From contig NC_052667.1 of NCBI RefSeq assembly GCF_016802725.1, forward strand, positions 2,384,501 through 2,448,500: 64,000 nucleotides of DNA, written 5' to 3'. Made by a program: the position numbers and the translations under genes. This document shows positions 24,336-37,662 of the stretch, one piece after another; within the stretch, counting starts at the first letter, position 1, and every line of letters begins with the position of its first letter. A model generated the notes under the pieces. The model made no database searches and was not told the DNA's origin. It saw only the letters and a program-made list of their open reading frames with translations. Origin of the DNA: Solenopsis invicta (Eukaryota > Arthropoda > Insecta > Hymenoptera > Formicidae).

Positions 24336-25873
24336 TAATTAGATGAATCGTAACGCCATTCATTCCGGAGTTGATCTTTTTTGCGTACACCGCGTTCTGC
24401 AAATAAAAAGTAAATGCAATTAAGAAGACGAAATGGTTTCGTTTCCCGCGCGGACAACTTCATAGCGACGCCGCACTTGTGACGTAATGACGCTACGCTC
24501 TTAACTTCACATTCATCACTAGTCCGCGTCACAAGCAACAAATATACGTTGCTTTTTATGACGATTTTTATTTCGTATTATACGTTAGAAGCATATTAAT
24601 ATTATTAGCTCGATATCCGCGCGCGTTACTTGCAATCCAATAATATATATTATATATCGTTGTCAACAGGTAGCGCGATATACCTTCGACCGAGTAATTA
24701 TCGCGACCGAGTAAATACGCATTTGTATGAATCACCGGTATGAGTACACAATTTGTATTACGTGACAGTTAAACTGATCAATAATATTGACGCGATCGAG
24801 ATTGAGATTGATGTCGCTTAATACCTGTTAACCGGGTCGCGACGCCGCTCGCTCCGGTTCCGATCTGTCCTGCGTCGGCCGCGTTCTGCAATCAGACACG
24901 TAAATGGAAATTAAAATGGCGAACCGGCTTCGTTTCCGCGCGGTCAACTTTACGCGTCAAGATCGACACCGCGCTCGCGCCGCCACCGCGCTGCACACGA
25001 GCATCAAATCTACATTACGTGATGATCATATTGATAGTGAAATATTAATGCATTATTGATATAAGTCTTGTTCACCTGTTAAACAAGCCGCGACGATACC
25101 TCCGTTCTGGAGCTGGTCCGTCCCGCGTCTGTTGCGTTCTGCAAATGAAACGTGAATGTAACTGAGAAGACGGCGAGAAACGGCTTCGTCTCTCGCGCGG
25201 TTAACTTCACGGCGACAAACTCGACGCCGCATCCGCGCGCCACCTTGCTGTGGCGACGCTACGTATCCCGCTGTTAATTTCTCGTTCATGCATTTTCAGC
25301 AACATTATCGAATTGACGAATAAATACGCTGTCTTTTATTTCGTATTCTCCAGAGTAATCGTGTTTTTTTTATAAGGAGATATCCGCACGCGATCTTTGT
25401 AACACACAATAATATGTTCGTCGTTTTGTCGATTATTCGCGCGATACATTTCTTTGGCATTAATTATTGCAAATGCGCGTTTTCATGGATTATTGATCTA
25501 TGAGCACCGAATCTTTAATTATGCGGCGATTAATTCGGCGGTAAATATTATTCTGAGATTAATATAGATTTTGCTCACATATATTTAGTCGGTTTGCGAC
25601 GCCACTCGTTCTCCGATCCGCATCGCGTCCCCCCCCCTCCCTCGTGCTCTTTAAACGAAAATGCAAAAATGACGAGCCGGCGCAGTTAACTTTACGCATC
25701 AAGATCGACGCCGCACTCGCGTCGCGACCGCGTTTGATGAGAGCATCGAATCTACATTGCGTGCGATGATTAAATTTGCAGTAAATATTAATGCGATAAG
25801 CCTCGTTTACCTGTTAAACGAGCAGCGTTGACGCAGCCACTCTAGAGCCGGTCCACTCCGTGTCCCCCATGTT
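24336..25873 (-). repeat. five tandem exon-like modules with conserved splice sites
   Basis: On the minus strand the same short exon-like module occurs five times: 24,396-24,336 (61 nt), 24,885-24,825 (61 nt), 25,138-25,076 (63 nt), 25,648-25,579 (70 nt, degraded) and 25,873-25,811 (63 nt). Four start with AAC directly after a pyrimidine-rich acceptor, TTGCAG or TTACAG. They end in GTTAACAG or an equivalent before a donor (GTATTA, GTGAAC, GTAAAC; the leftmost uses GTAAGC). Spacing alternates long and short, giving a higher-order period of about 740 bp. Flanking sequence is duplicated too, so these are tandem segmental copies. Lengths are not all the same modulo three and no frame stays open in all copies. 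They are therefore more likely untranslated exons, exons of a long non-coding RNA, or relics than coding cassettes. Confidence 0.5.
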
Positions 25874-26919
25874 CTGTAAAAGGAACATGAATACAGCTTA
25901 GGATGACGGGAAGCGGCTTCGTCTCTCGCGAGGCCAACTTCACGCGCCAATGTCGACACTACACGTATCGCGTTCATGTATTTTTCGCATTATGATACTA
26001 ATTATTATTTATGTTTAAAACGTGTCTCAGATTATAATTACTTTTAAAATTAAAATAAAATGTATAAGTAAATTAAAATCTGAATTAATCCTCAACATAT
26101 ATAGATCATCATATCAAATAATCGAAAGTAATCGATTACTTTAGCGTCAGATTTCTCTCCGTCGAGACGATGCGACGTCATTATTGGAAATCATATTACT
26201 AATAGAAGAGAAAAAATGCGACCAAAATCTCTTTCTCTTTCTTTTTCTCCCATCTGTATTTACACATGAACACGCGCAAGCGCATGATGCACGCAGGCGT
26301 ACGATGCGCGAATGCGCGATGGCGACTCTCAGGCTTCTTTCTGTTACAGTTAGATGGTGCAGGTGTAACATGGTGCTCGGTGAAGGATCGTGGATTTCCT
26401 TATTTCCTTGAAATGATATAAAATGGAATAAAGGCACAAGCATCAAATCGCATATCACTGTTTTCGTTTCGCTCGTTGTCCGTAGCAAAGGTGAGCCCAC
26501 CATTTCTATCGCATTTAACTCGCGCTGGCGATCAATTGGCGCATCGCAACGTCGACATCGCCCAGATTCGAGCGAGCGCGAGTCGCGACAAAGTCCTGCC
26601 ACTGTTCATTACGGTGCGATTAATTTTGCCTAAACCATCACATTCTCTCGGAGGGCTTGAGCGATCGCGAAAAGGTACAGCAGTTTTACTTGTAATTGAT
26701 CGAACGGTAGATTTAACACCGTCAACGATTCGGCACCGACGAGCCTGACGTCATCGCTGAGAAATCAATAACTGTATTTGGGCTTCTTGGTGGTAACTTC
26801 CTCGGCCAATTTTATTACGTCGATGTTTCTTTGAGACGTACATATTTTGTCGGAGATGAGAGTTGCCTGCACTTGATTTAAATGTATCATTCAAAAGTCT
26901 GTGATATAATTTTTTTCAG
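25874..26919 (+). promoter_or_regulatory. upstream region and possible 5' leader of the dynein gene
   Basis: This stretch separates the exon-like repeats from the dynein start exon. A GTAGCAAAG|GTGAGCCC junction at 26,490/26,491 would serve as the donor of a non-coding first exon, joined to the acceptor TTTTTTCAG at 26,911-26,919. No TATA box is evident. The assignment of the leader exon is inference. Confidence 0.3.
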
Positions 26920-26942
26920 ATATCCATCACAAAGTTGACAAG

Positions 26943-29900
26943 ATGATGTCTGATCGAAAAGCTGAGCTAGAAAGGAAGAAGGCGAAGCTGCAAGCTATTA
27001 GGGAGGAGAAGGAAAGGCGTAGGAGGGAGAAAGAACAGAAGGATGTAAGGAATAAAATGTTTATAAGTAAAATACTTACTTTTTATAGTTTTTATATGTG
27101 TGTATAAAGATGTAGTCATAATGATTGTAATGGTAAAGTGATTCATTTATGGATTATAGGTAGAAGAAGCTACCGTTCGTGCCGCTGGCACGGACAAGGA
27201 TCAGCGCAAGGAGATAGATGCAATGTTATCTTCTCTGGGTGTAGCACCAGTGTCAGGTATATCATCACTGTAGTTTGATTACAAGTTTTTTTATGTATTT
27301 ATACCTACTTTATTATTATATTTTATTATTTATATTATATGTTCTATGTATTGTTGTCTTTTTTTCCTATGCAACATCCTAACTGTTTTATGCCCACTTG
27401 TAGATGTGCTCTCCAGTTTGTCTAGCATGAGCTCACTGACGCCTGAACAAAGTGCTAACGCTACACCAGATGCCAGCTTGCAACCATCTAGTATAAATTC
27501 TGCTCAAAGGTATGGATCTACTTTCCTCCTATGTTCTTTTTAAGATCAATTTGTAACTTGACATTCTGGTACAAAGCAGTGCAGGAAGAAGGAAGAATCG
27601 AGAGCTCACAATTGTCTCCGTGGCACATACAAACATTCCACCGAAAGAACCGGTCGTTTATAGCAAACAAACACAAACCATCCAAACTACGCATACATCC
27701 CACGACGGTGAGTCAATATTTCTCTTATATTTATTCATTTATTTATATTGCACATATGTGTTACATTTCACTCGTGATTTCGCAAAAGAAACGTTTAGAT
27801 ATTAGAAAACATGTGAATTTACAACATTTTTACGGACATAAATATTGATAGAATGATGAAATGTGACTTTCAAAAATTTTTTAAATCTGATTAATTGGTT
27901 ACAAGATGCGTGTTAAATATTGTTAGATATTATATGATTATAATCGTCAACTATTTTTCTTACTATTTTATATAAAATAGTTGTTTTAATAATATTTATT
28001 TTAACATAAGTTCACAAATTTATAGTGCGTTCACATAATGTGTGTTTTAAGATCACTGAAATATATTAAGCTACACATATTCCATAATTTCCGCATCAAC
28101 AAATTTTCATAATTGTCTATGGTAAAGTGGGTGGTTTATAAAAAAGACAATATACATTTTCATATTTTTTTTTTACAACACTGTTACAATTTGTCTGTAA
28201 CTACAAAGTCTTAACAATATTTTTTTGTTACTTTGTATATTAACTGCGAATGATGTAAATTACGATGTTATTAATCACACAAGTGCAATTTTGTAATTTT
28301 TAGTTTTGGAATGATATTAAGGACGAATAATATTAAGATTGAGTTAATCTTCTAAATTGTTTTCCTATAATTAATTTCCAAGGTGAGGAAACTTACATAT
28401 TCCTAAAATATGAATTTAATAATTCATTATGTCGCAGTTATTTTGCACTTTTCCTTCATATTATTTATGAAGGATCAATTTCAACACTTTTACATGATTT
28501 TTTTATATTTTGTTACTCAAACAATACTCGACATTAAAAAAATAACATATTGTGTTTATGTAGCGACACAAATATTATTAATCAGCACATATTTGAAAAC
28601 ATACACCAATAACATGTGAATAATATAAGAAAAGTGAATAATATATTATCATTATGTTGTTATTGTAATGGAAAATGAATAACAGTTTTTACTGTGAGCC
28701 TTAGATTATGTGTGTAACAAATATATTAGTCAGTATATAACAGGTAGTAAGCATCTAACAATCAATCTGGGTTTGGTTTAAGTTAAGTTTTTTTTGGTGG
28801 TGGCAACGCATTCTTACAAACAACATTTTCATTTTCATGACACACAACCGCAAATTCAGTTAGTTCTCAAACACTTAAGTTATATGTTTTACTGACAATT
28901 AATCTTGGACTTACACTCTCTGCTAACAATACGGAACTGATCACAAACACTTTATGTTAGTGATTAACAACTTTTCATATATTTTGTTCTGATACCACCT
29001 ACTTTACTGAGAGATAGCGCAACGTTAACATAATAAAATTTAAATTCATAGGTGGAAGAAAATATTTCCCTTTAAAATTATGATTTGTCATTTTGAATGA
29101 ACACAGAAAACTATATTAAAAATTTATATACACATATACGTATAAATACATGATGAATTTTTTATATATTTGTTACCTAACTGATCTTGCGGTGTTAATT
29201 AAACATACGCGTGTTCCCTTGTCTTGCGATACAATCTGATCGATTCATCGGTGTTGGACACAAGGGCTGTCCACATCGTCTTCCGCATACACCATCTACT
29301 CCTCCTGTTCAACAACAACACCAACTCACTCTTGCTCCGCAGGCTACTTTGAGACTGACTGGTGGCGTCCCAGGAAAGGTGGGTCTGCACCAAACTACCT
29401 ATGTATGTTCTGTCTACTTTTTTACTATATCCTTCCATAATTGTCGTACGACGTTACGTTAGAGAGGTAGAGATACACATCGGAAGGTAGAGATACGTCG
29501 CGTTCCAAGCGAAAGGAATGTAGAGTCTAATTTTTGGGGTGCTTTACGCTTTTCAAACATTGCTCCGCAGATCTTTGATTTTTCGTTCTTCTTCATATAT
29601 TTGAAGTTATGTGAAGGCAACGAGGAGTCATGAAGATTACACACAAATTGCTATGATAACCGACTTTACATCTGAATTGTGCAAGAGTTTTGTATGTGGA
29701 AATTTATATTTTTATTGTACATGCTATGTTATACTGAGAAATCTTTATATTACAAGTATACTTCAGTGTTGATTATCTCTTTAAGACTTTTACAGTTTTA
29801 CTTCCACATACACAGATGTGACCGTCTGCTTGCATATAAAAGAGCTTACTCACGCTTTAATAGTTTAACGAAATAACTGATTGAAAGTTAAGATTACACA

Positions 29901-32900
29901 GCACATTAACTCTAGGTCCTGTTTGTTGGGAAAACATACAAATTACAATTACAAAGTGAAACTTACAAGATTGTTATGCCATGACTCATGCGTGCTGGTA
30001 GAGAATTGGTATTTGTGCTCACATAGAATATTTCTCCAGTACATTTTTGGATATAAAAAGATATAACGTTTTCTAATGATAAATAAGATATATATATATA
30101 AAAGTAGCTTCTTTTACTTTATGATATTCTTAAAAAGTGTGATAAAAACTCTGATAAAGTATTAATTACTAAGTTATATATGTACTCTAACATCGACAGA
30201 GAAATGTCTACGCTTCTAAAATTATTTTTGCTTTATTGTTCCCATATATTAGCAATATTAATTTTGAGAGAGACTTAGGGGGTAGGCATAAGTGTGACAA
30301 GGGATGTAAGTGAGATATTGCAGCTCATTCATTAAAGAACATTTATTAGGGATAACTGAAAGAAACTTAAAAGTTTCATCATGATATTGGATCAATAATC
30401 TAATGAACGCTACAAAACTTAATAATCAAAAGCGAACGAAAGTGTTGAACATGGAAAATGAACATTAATTACCCTAATGATAAACATCCTGAATATGTAC
30501 GTTTCCTCTTAAACATAGGAATTGAAGTACCGCACCATATAAGAATTTACAAAATTACATCCACCTAACTACATTCAGCGTAATATTATTATTTCAAGGT
30601 ATGAGATATATTCGAAAATCGTATTTACGAAACGCTATGATTTTACTTGCTGTTACCCGTTTTTTGGAAATTTTTACAAACAAATTATGCAGCATTTAAA
30701 AATTTATGTTGTTGTCTCTGTAAGGTATATAGTAAAATATTTTTTAAACGGTCAGAAATACTTATTACAAAATTATTTGTTATACTTTTGTATAGTTTTG
30801 AATTTTGTCGTAAATTTTTTTATTTTTTTTTTAATTTTTAATTTTTTTTTTTTTTTTTAACTAACGAGTCTGAGTGTAGAGAGGTGTTATTAGCGTAGTG
30901 CATTCTTATGATATCGTAACTAAGAACAATTTTTTTCCCTCCCCTTCTCAGCTCATGCATTCGACTATTACGGTAAGTTATGATTTCTCTTGGTTCTGAA
31001 AACGACACTGTTAGGTTCAGAATTAGGTTTAGCTTGTATTCAGTTTGTATTACTTGAAACAACGATCTTTCTAAAGAGAATTGAGGGCTACGATTCTTGG
31101 CAATAGAGAGTGACGCGTATTCAGATTAATTTTTACATGCTATTCTAAATTATTCACGCTAAATCGAACGTGTCAAAATAAGAGAAATGATTATTATAAA
31201 ACTGAATTTACAATTTGCTGACCAAAAATATAGCGTACATTGTTCGTGTAATTCATCAGTTATACGTTACATTACATGAAATTAACTGTCATTTGCAACA
31301 TATTAGAGTGTTTTTACTTGCCTTTATTTAGGAAAGATTACAGCTGAGACTAAAAAAAAATCAGATGAAGAGTCTCCAGAATTTAACATTTTCCCTAAGA
31401 AATATCAATAAGGAATGCAAAACAACTCTCCACCCGGGGCCTAATCGGTCTTTACTATTTTATGGATATGCTTTTATACCTCTTCTGACTTTCTTTTTCG
31501 TTAAGTTTGTCTATTTTTGGGTGCATTTATTCTTTATTTACCGTGTCTCTGTTATTTTCCAATTATTTATCTGACATCCCGACTCTATACAGCAAAGAAA
31601 ATCTGCTAACAGGCACACTATACAAGTCTATCCACATATATCTAATTCTCGGAAAGCATGCTTAGATTTCAAAGATGGTTATTTCAATGATTCTGGTTCT
31701 TCAAAAACACGATTTTCGCAATATTTTCAAGCTGTTTCTTACAAGTACTATTAATTTTACACAGTAGGCATGCTACCAATAAAAATATTGTCTATTAATG
31801 CTCAAAGGAATATGAGGATATAAAAGAAAGCAAGATGGATTACAGTATTTAATGAAATTTAACGGTATAGTGTTATAAAGTTCTGACAACTATCAATGGT
31901 ATTCTTGAAGCCATTTCATCATGTCAAGAATATCAGTCTTTTAAGAGAAATATCCATTGGCAAATCTTGTCACAACTTAACGCACCTTCCAGAGTTCTCG
32001 GCGCGATATTCACGATTATTACCTGAAATTCTATTGGAAATGCTAACGCATCGCCAATGCTTACTAACATGGAAGCAATTTTTATAGAGCTAAGGTGTTG
32101 TGGGATATTAACTGAGCTCAAGTTAAAAGTAACATAGTACACGTTACACTCTGACTCTGTTTTTAATAAGTTATTTACCTCTGATGTATAACATTTTAAT
32201 CCTTACTATAAAGATATGACGCTTGAGCTTCTAGTGATGCAGGAACTTTTTTTTTTAATAAAATGTTTCTCAGTCGCAGAATATTGCTTCTTAACAGCAC
32301 GAGGGTGGCGTAGCAACAAAGTCGATAAATTAACAAAGTTGAAACGACAGACATGATCCATGAATATATGTGTTTATGATTATATCGCAGCATAGCTGTA
32401 CAGCATTCTCAAAATAAGTACAATATCGCGCACTTTTATGTTTTCTATCTTACGAATGTTGACAGACTTATTTTTGCTGCTAGTCAACTCTTTTAAAAAG
32501 TAATTATTATGAGTATCTCTAGTTTTTTTTTAAAAGAACATGCAGTTTTTATTTATATAACAGTCGGAGATGTCAGTATGTTGTATTAAATCGTTATTTC
32601 AATTTCATGATCCCTTACTTGTCTTCATTTTGGTTACTATGAAAAATTTTTTTCTGAAATTTACTAATAATGAGTTTTTGCGCCAGATTTATTTTCCGAG
32701 AAATATCCTACCTCGTCATGTTCTATATTAATTAACAGAAAGAAAAATATCTTGCAATTATACATACGTTAAAGATGAAAACTATTAAGATTCTTATAAT
32801 AAATTCTTTTATTCGATATCTATAATAATAATTAGCGAAGATATTAAAAAAAACTTTTAAATATTTTAAAAAGTAAGGAGCTTCTCTTATTAACTCTGTC

Positions 32901-35900
32901 GTGAGTGAATCAGTATTTTGAAACATACTCTGAAGTATACAGAGCCGTTGCAAATGGGAATATTGTACGCATGTAAATAGATACGTCGACTATAATTTAT
33001 CAAATTCAATTACTATTTGCAAGTTTTTTAAGCGATTGTTGATGTATTTTGCATGACAAAATAAGAAAAGTTAGTTGAATCTTATATTGCAACACGTTAT
33101 TGTGAGACTGATGTAATAACGAAATTTCATATTAGAATCGCGTTACAAAGCGAAATGAAAGACTCAAGTAATTTTTAGTTTTTGTACATGTATTATTATG
33201 CATCAATAATGTTTACTTAAAAAGATATATATTTAAAAAGCGCTACAAACAATTTCGGCAAATAGGATATCAAATTGATTGACATTTTCTTTTCCCTCCT
33301 TCAAGACGAGTACAATCTAAATCCTGGTTTAGAATGGGAGGACGAATTTACAGGTAGGTAATTCCTCTCTAGAGACGAATCACTTTGCTAATTATTTCAC
33401 AGACATGTCCATAATTCTACCTCACACTTTCACAAAGTTGCGCCTAAAAATATAATATCTTCACGTAACTTTCTTTGCAATTTGTCGTCTCTATCTTATA
33501 TATGCACTGAAAGGAGGGAAATGCCGTTGGCGTTTACAATTTGCTTGATGATTTGCTTTATTATATATATTTTTTAATTACATTTTTTTTTATGTAATCT
33601 AAGTCCGCTTTATGTCTCGCGCATGCAAAAACATTTAAGCATTGTGTCGTTACTTTTTGAAGCGATATACATTGTGAGCTATTTAATGATTGAAGATATT
33701 TAGAATTTAGCACTTTTATAAGATTTGATTACAAATTTATTAACTCTTCATTATTCTTAAGAGGTAAAGACAAAGAATCATAGGCTACTTTATTTTTTAT
33801 TCGTCGCAGTTGTAGATGTAATCTTGTAATCGGTACTGCATGAGACCTGGAAAGTTGCGTTAAATCGTCTCCACTCGGTGTGCATTTTGTTTATTATTTT
33901 ATTATTTAAAAAAGAATTAATTTTACGAACGCGGCTATAAGCTACTTCTTTTCAATTTTAGTGTTCATTAATCTTTATTTATTATTTATCATTATTCGAC
34001 ATAAATGTTATAAGAGAGAGATGGTAAAACCTCATGACCTCACGCAATTCATTCACATACACGTGATAATAACCTGTTCGTTAAATATAATAGTAATTAC
34101 ACTAGTGGTAGAGGAAAAATTAATAATTTCCTATTGTGATGTTCACGTTCATATTTCTTCGCATCTTTCACGCTCATTGTTCCATTTTATCGATACTGCA
34201 TGCCAACTATGGGTGGAGAGACATTATTAAAAATAAAGTGAAAAAATATAAAATCAATATTATTTATTGACAGTCCACCAACAAGCAGTCCACCTTTCGT
34301 ATATGTGGCTAATTTTGCATGTCATCTAGGCTCACACTCATAATTTTGTTTCCATATATATGAAACTTTACATTTTTCTGGCATGATAAATTATTTGATA
34401 TGGCATTTATCAATGCTTCTAGATGTTGCTCCTCTGAAATAAAATTTCATTATTAAATATTTTCAAGTCGGCAACTACCTGTGCAATTCATATTAGAAAA
34501 TATTAGGAGTGTGCGGGTACCCGAAATTACGGGTATCCCGAGCTTTGGGTCGGGTCGGGATTTTTTTTTTTTGGGGATCGGGTCAGAACCCAAAAGTTTG
34601 TAAAGTTTGGGTACCCGAAATCGAGTCGGGATCCAAAATTGAGTCGGGAAATTCTGTCGGAACCCGAAATCCCATTGAGACGAAATCCCAAAATTTTGTA
34701 AATTTTGAGTACTTGGATCTAAAATTGGGTTAAGAAGCAGTCATGGATCTAAATACTTTATACACTGATGTGAGAAAAAAATTACTAAATTTTAATAATT
34801 ATTTGTTTGAATATTGCCCCAATAAAAATTTTTTTGAACGTAAATATATATTTATTTAGTACAAGGAGTGACCACTAATTTAATTATCATTTTTTATTGA
34901 GTAAATACTTATGTACTGTAAGTAAATATTTCATTGGCAGTATTCAAATTTAGTAATTCAATATAAACGAAATGCCTTACGTAAATTTAGTAATTTTTTT
35001 TTCACATCAGTGTGTAAAGTATCTAGATCTCTGACCGCTACTTGACCCGACTTTAGATCCGAGTACTCAAAATTTACAAAATTTTGGGATTTTGTTTTGA
35101 TTTTGGGTGCCGACCCGATTTCGGGTACCCAAACTTTACAAACTTTCGGGTCCCGACTTGATCCCGAAAAAAATTCCCAACCCGAATCCAAAATCTCTGG
35201 TACCCGCACACCCCTAAAAAATATATATCGTTCTATTATGAGAGAAATGAACGTATTTATTTATTTTTCCTTTTTTTAAATAACACGCTGGCATGTAACC
35301 TTTTTCGGCACTTGAGATAAAATAAATACGAAAATGTTGCAGAAATGAATGTTAGGATTTTAGGAGAATGTACAATGTTGTTTTTTGTTGTTTTTTTTTT
35401 ATTATTATTATATAAAATTGTAGTCAAAATAATAGATTGCGCTATAAGTTTTCTTCAAAGCGCTGTAATATTTGTCGTAAAATAACTAGTTTTTTCTTTC
35501 TCTCTTTTTTAATATGAAAACACTTTTGAAAGATTTAATAGATTCATTAGAATACTAGTCAAGTTCCGAATAAATAGGTAGATCAGTAGTTAGATAGTTA
35601 CACATCCAAGTTAGGGTACTTGTGGCGGAACCAGCTTATTCACCACAGTTTTGACATTTGATGATGGCCAAGCCGAAGACGAAGAAAATAGCTTGCCGCA
35701 CATGGACGGTTTCCAAAGTAAACTCCCACCGGGAATCCTTCCTCACGGATTACCGCAAGTTAAGGAAGTCCAGCCTGCCGTTACACAGGTAGAGCAGGAA
35801 AAAAAGAAAGAGAAGCCCAAGAAAGAAGGTGTGTAAGCCATCGATTCTTCGCGTATCCTTAGTATATATTCTATGTATTAATAAAAAAAATCTTGATTCT

Positions 35901-37662
35901 TTTATTAATCCTGCAGTACGAGAGCTTAGCGAAGAAGAGAAGCAAATGATTATCCTATCGGAAGACTTCCAACGATTTCTCGACCGTACCAGCAGAATCG
36001 TGGAGAGAGCATTGGGAGAATCGGTCGATATCTACACTGATTATGCCGGCACTATGGACGGTGAAGACGGAATGTAAGTAAAAAATTATTGATAGATTTT
36101 TTATCTTTTGTTTCTAAAGCATTACAACTGTTTGAACTATACTTATAGATAGTATTCTACTCGATGTAAATGACTATTTTGAATTTACAGGGATGAGAAG
36201 AGTCATCAACGATTGTGGCTGAATCGCTCGTTCATCTGCGAGCGATGGTCTCGTAATCGTTGTGTGACCTCCATGGACTGGTCGCCTCAATTTCCCGAAC
36301 TTTTAGCAGCTTCGTATAACAACAACGATGACACTCCGAACGATCCCGATGGAGTATGTCTAATTTGGAACACAAAATTCAAGAAAACAACTCCAGAATT
36401 TATCTTTCACTGTCAGTCACCCGTTATGTCCACCACGTTTGCCAGATTTCATCCGAATTTAATCCTAGGCGGCACCTATTCTGGTCAAATCGTACTTTGG
36501 GATAACCGAGTGCAAAAAAGGACTCCCATACAACGCACTCCCTTATCTGCTACTGCGCACACTGTAAGTGTGATCTACCTTGCAACATACATCAATGAGC
36601 TGGTTCTAAGTTCTCTTTTAGAATATGAGTGCGATTAACATGTTAAATCATTAATTATTTTGTAGCATCCGGTATACTGCTTGAGCGTTGTTGGAACGCA
36701 AAACGCACACAATCTAATCAGCATTTCGACGGACGGTAAATTATGCTCATGGAGTTTAGATATGTTATCACAGCCGCAAGAGGCACTGGAATTGCACACG
36801 AAGCAATCGAAAGCGATTGCCGCCACGTGCTTAGCTTTCCCACACGGCGATGTTAACAATTTCGTTATGGGAAGTGAGGACGGAACCGTTTACTCAGGTA
36901 AATGCGGGTGCCCGTATACGTAACGTGAGAATGTACAAAAAGTAAACTAAGAATTATTAACACTTTGAATAGCTTGTCGACATGGTAGCCGTGCCGGATT
37001 GACGGAAACGTACGAGGGTCATCAAGGACCGGTCACTGGCATTAGCGCGCACGCGGTGCAGGGTGGGATAGACTTCTCCCATCTATTCCTGACATCCTCC
37101 CTTGACTGGACTATCAAACTCTGGAGTTTGAAAGAGAACAAGCCACTCTATTCTTTCGAACACAATGGCGATTACGTCTATGACGTTGCTTGGTCTCCCA
37201 CGCACCCGGCGCTGTTCGCCTCTGTCGACGATTCCGGTAGGTTGGATTTGTGGAATTTGAATCAGGATACGGAAGTGCCCACTGCCAGCGTTGTCGTCGA
37301 CGGATGCCCTGCTCTGAACAGGGTATCGTGGACGCCAAGCGGATTGCACGTTACTGTCGGTGATGACACCGGTAAAATATGGGTTTACGATGTCGCCGAG
37401 GTACGTACGATAATCATTTCGTAGATTTTCTCTTTTGTCTAATAAATTTGGTATTATGCTGAAACTTATGTACACCTACTTAATTTGTTTTTCAAAATAG
37501 CATCTAGCTCATCCCAGAATTGACGAATGGAACAAGTTCTTGTATACGCAACAGGATCTGAAGAACAACAAAGCTGATGAAGAATTAGATAAACTCAATC
37601 TTAGTTCTGGGCCATCCTCATTAACCTCGATGACATCTATTTCGTCAGTGCCTCTGAGATAA
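26943..37662 (+). CDS. sw: cytoplasmic dynein 1 intermediate chain (short wing type)
   Basis: Intermediate chain of cytoplasmic dynein, which links heavy chains, light chains and dynactin for minus-end microtubule transport. Thirteen coding exons join in phase: 26943-27044, 27160-27256, 27404-27509, 27580-27707, 29343-29378, 30952-30972, 33306-33353, 35649-35828, 35917-36073, 36191-36563, 36666-36897, 36973-37400, 37501-37662. They give 689 aa, normal for the family. Residues 1-34 form the charged N-terminal helix that binds dynactin p150. A serine-rich segment follows. KQTQT at 131-135 is an LC8-binding motif beside the Tctex-type site. The helix containing EEEKQMIILSEDFQRF is the roadblock/LC7 site. 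WD40 repeats occupy roughly residue 310 to the C-terminus. The start ATG is followed by a second ATG; MSDRKAELERKK is the family's usual N-terminus, so either may be used. Similarity to Drosophila sw is from memory of the family. Confidence 0.97.
27708..29342 (+). other. dynein intron 4
   Basis: A 1.6-kb AT-rich intron between exon 4 (donor GACG|GTGAGT) and the 36-nt microexon (acceptor GCTCCGCAG). Apart from poly-T tracts I see nothing structured in it. Confidence 0.6.
29343..29378 (+). CDS. sw: 36-nt microexon of the dynein intermediate chain
   Basis: Encodes GYFETDWWRPRK with the flanking split codons. The acceptor is CTCCGCAG and the donor AAAG|GTGGGT. It is phase 1 at both ends and a multiple of three, so it can be skipped without a frameshift. 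It lies just after the LC8/Tctex-binding segment, the region where intermediate chains are known to vary by alternative splicing. Confidence 0.9.
30952..30972 (+). CDS. sw: 21-nt microexon of the dynein intermediate chain
   Basis: Encodes AHAFDYY. The acceptor is CCCCTTCTCAG and the donor ACG|GTAAGT. It is phase 1 on both sides, length 21, isolated by introns of 1.6 and 2.3 kb. The peptide matches the conserved RPRKAH-x-x-DYYDEYN stretch of the family, which supports it despite its size. Confidence 0.9.
30973..33305 (+). other. dynein intron 6
   Basis: A 2.3-kb intron. It begins GTAAGTTATG and ends CCTTCAAG. It is AT-rich and I recognise no element or additional exon in it. Confidence 0.6.
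34504..35216. mobile_element. 713-bp non-autonomous hAT-like foldback element
   Basis: The left end reads TAGGAGTGTGCGGGTACC and the right end on the minus strand reads TAGGGGTGTGCGGGTACC. The arms pair over about 250-300 bp and include several GGGTACCCGAAA and GGGTCGGG blocks. Eight bases flank each side: GAAAATAT on the left, AAAAATAT on the right, a 7/8 match that fits the 8-bp target-site duplication of hAT elements, whose ends often read TAGGGGTG. No transposase is encoded. It sits in dynein intron 7 (33,354-35,648). Confidence 0.8.

Noticed and set aside
26147..26602. 151-codon minus-strand open frame upstream of the dynein gene
   Set aside because: No recognisable domain; composition is typical of chance translation. 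It lies over the probable promoter and leader of the dynein gene.
34509..35209. Open frames rich in GTRNP/KVWVPEI-like motifs
   Set aside because: They are translations of the repeated GGGTACCCGAAA-type blocks in the hAT-like element, not genes.
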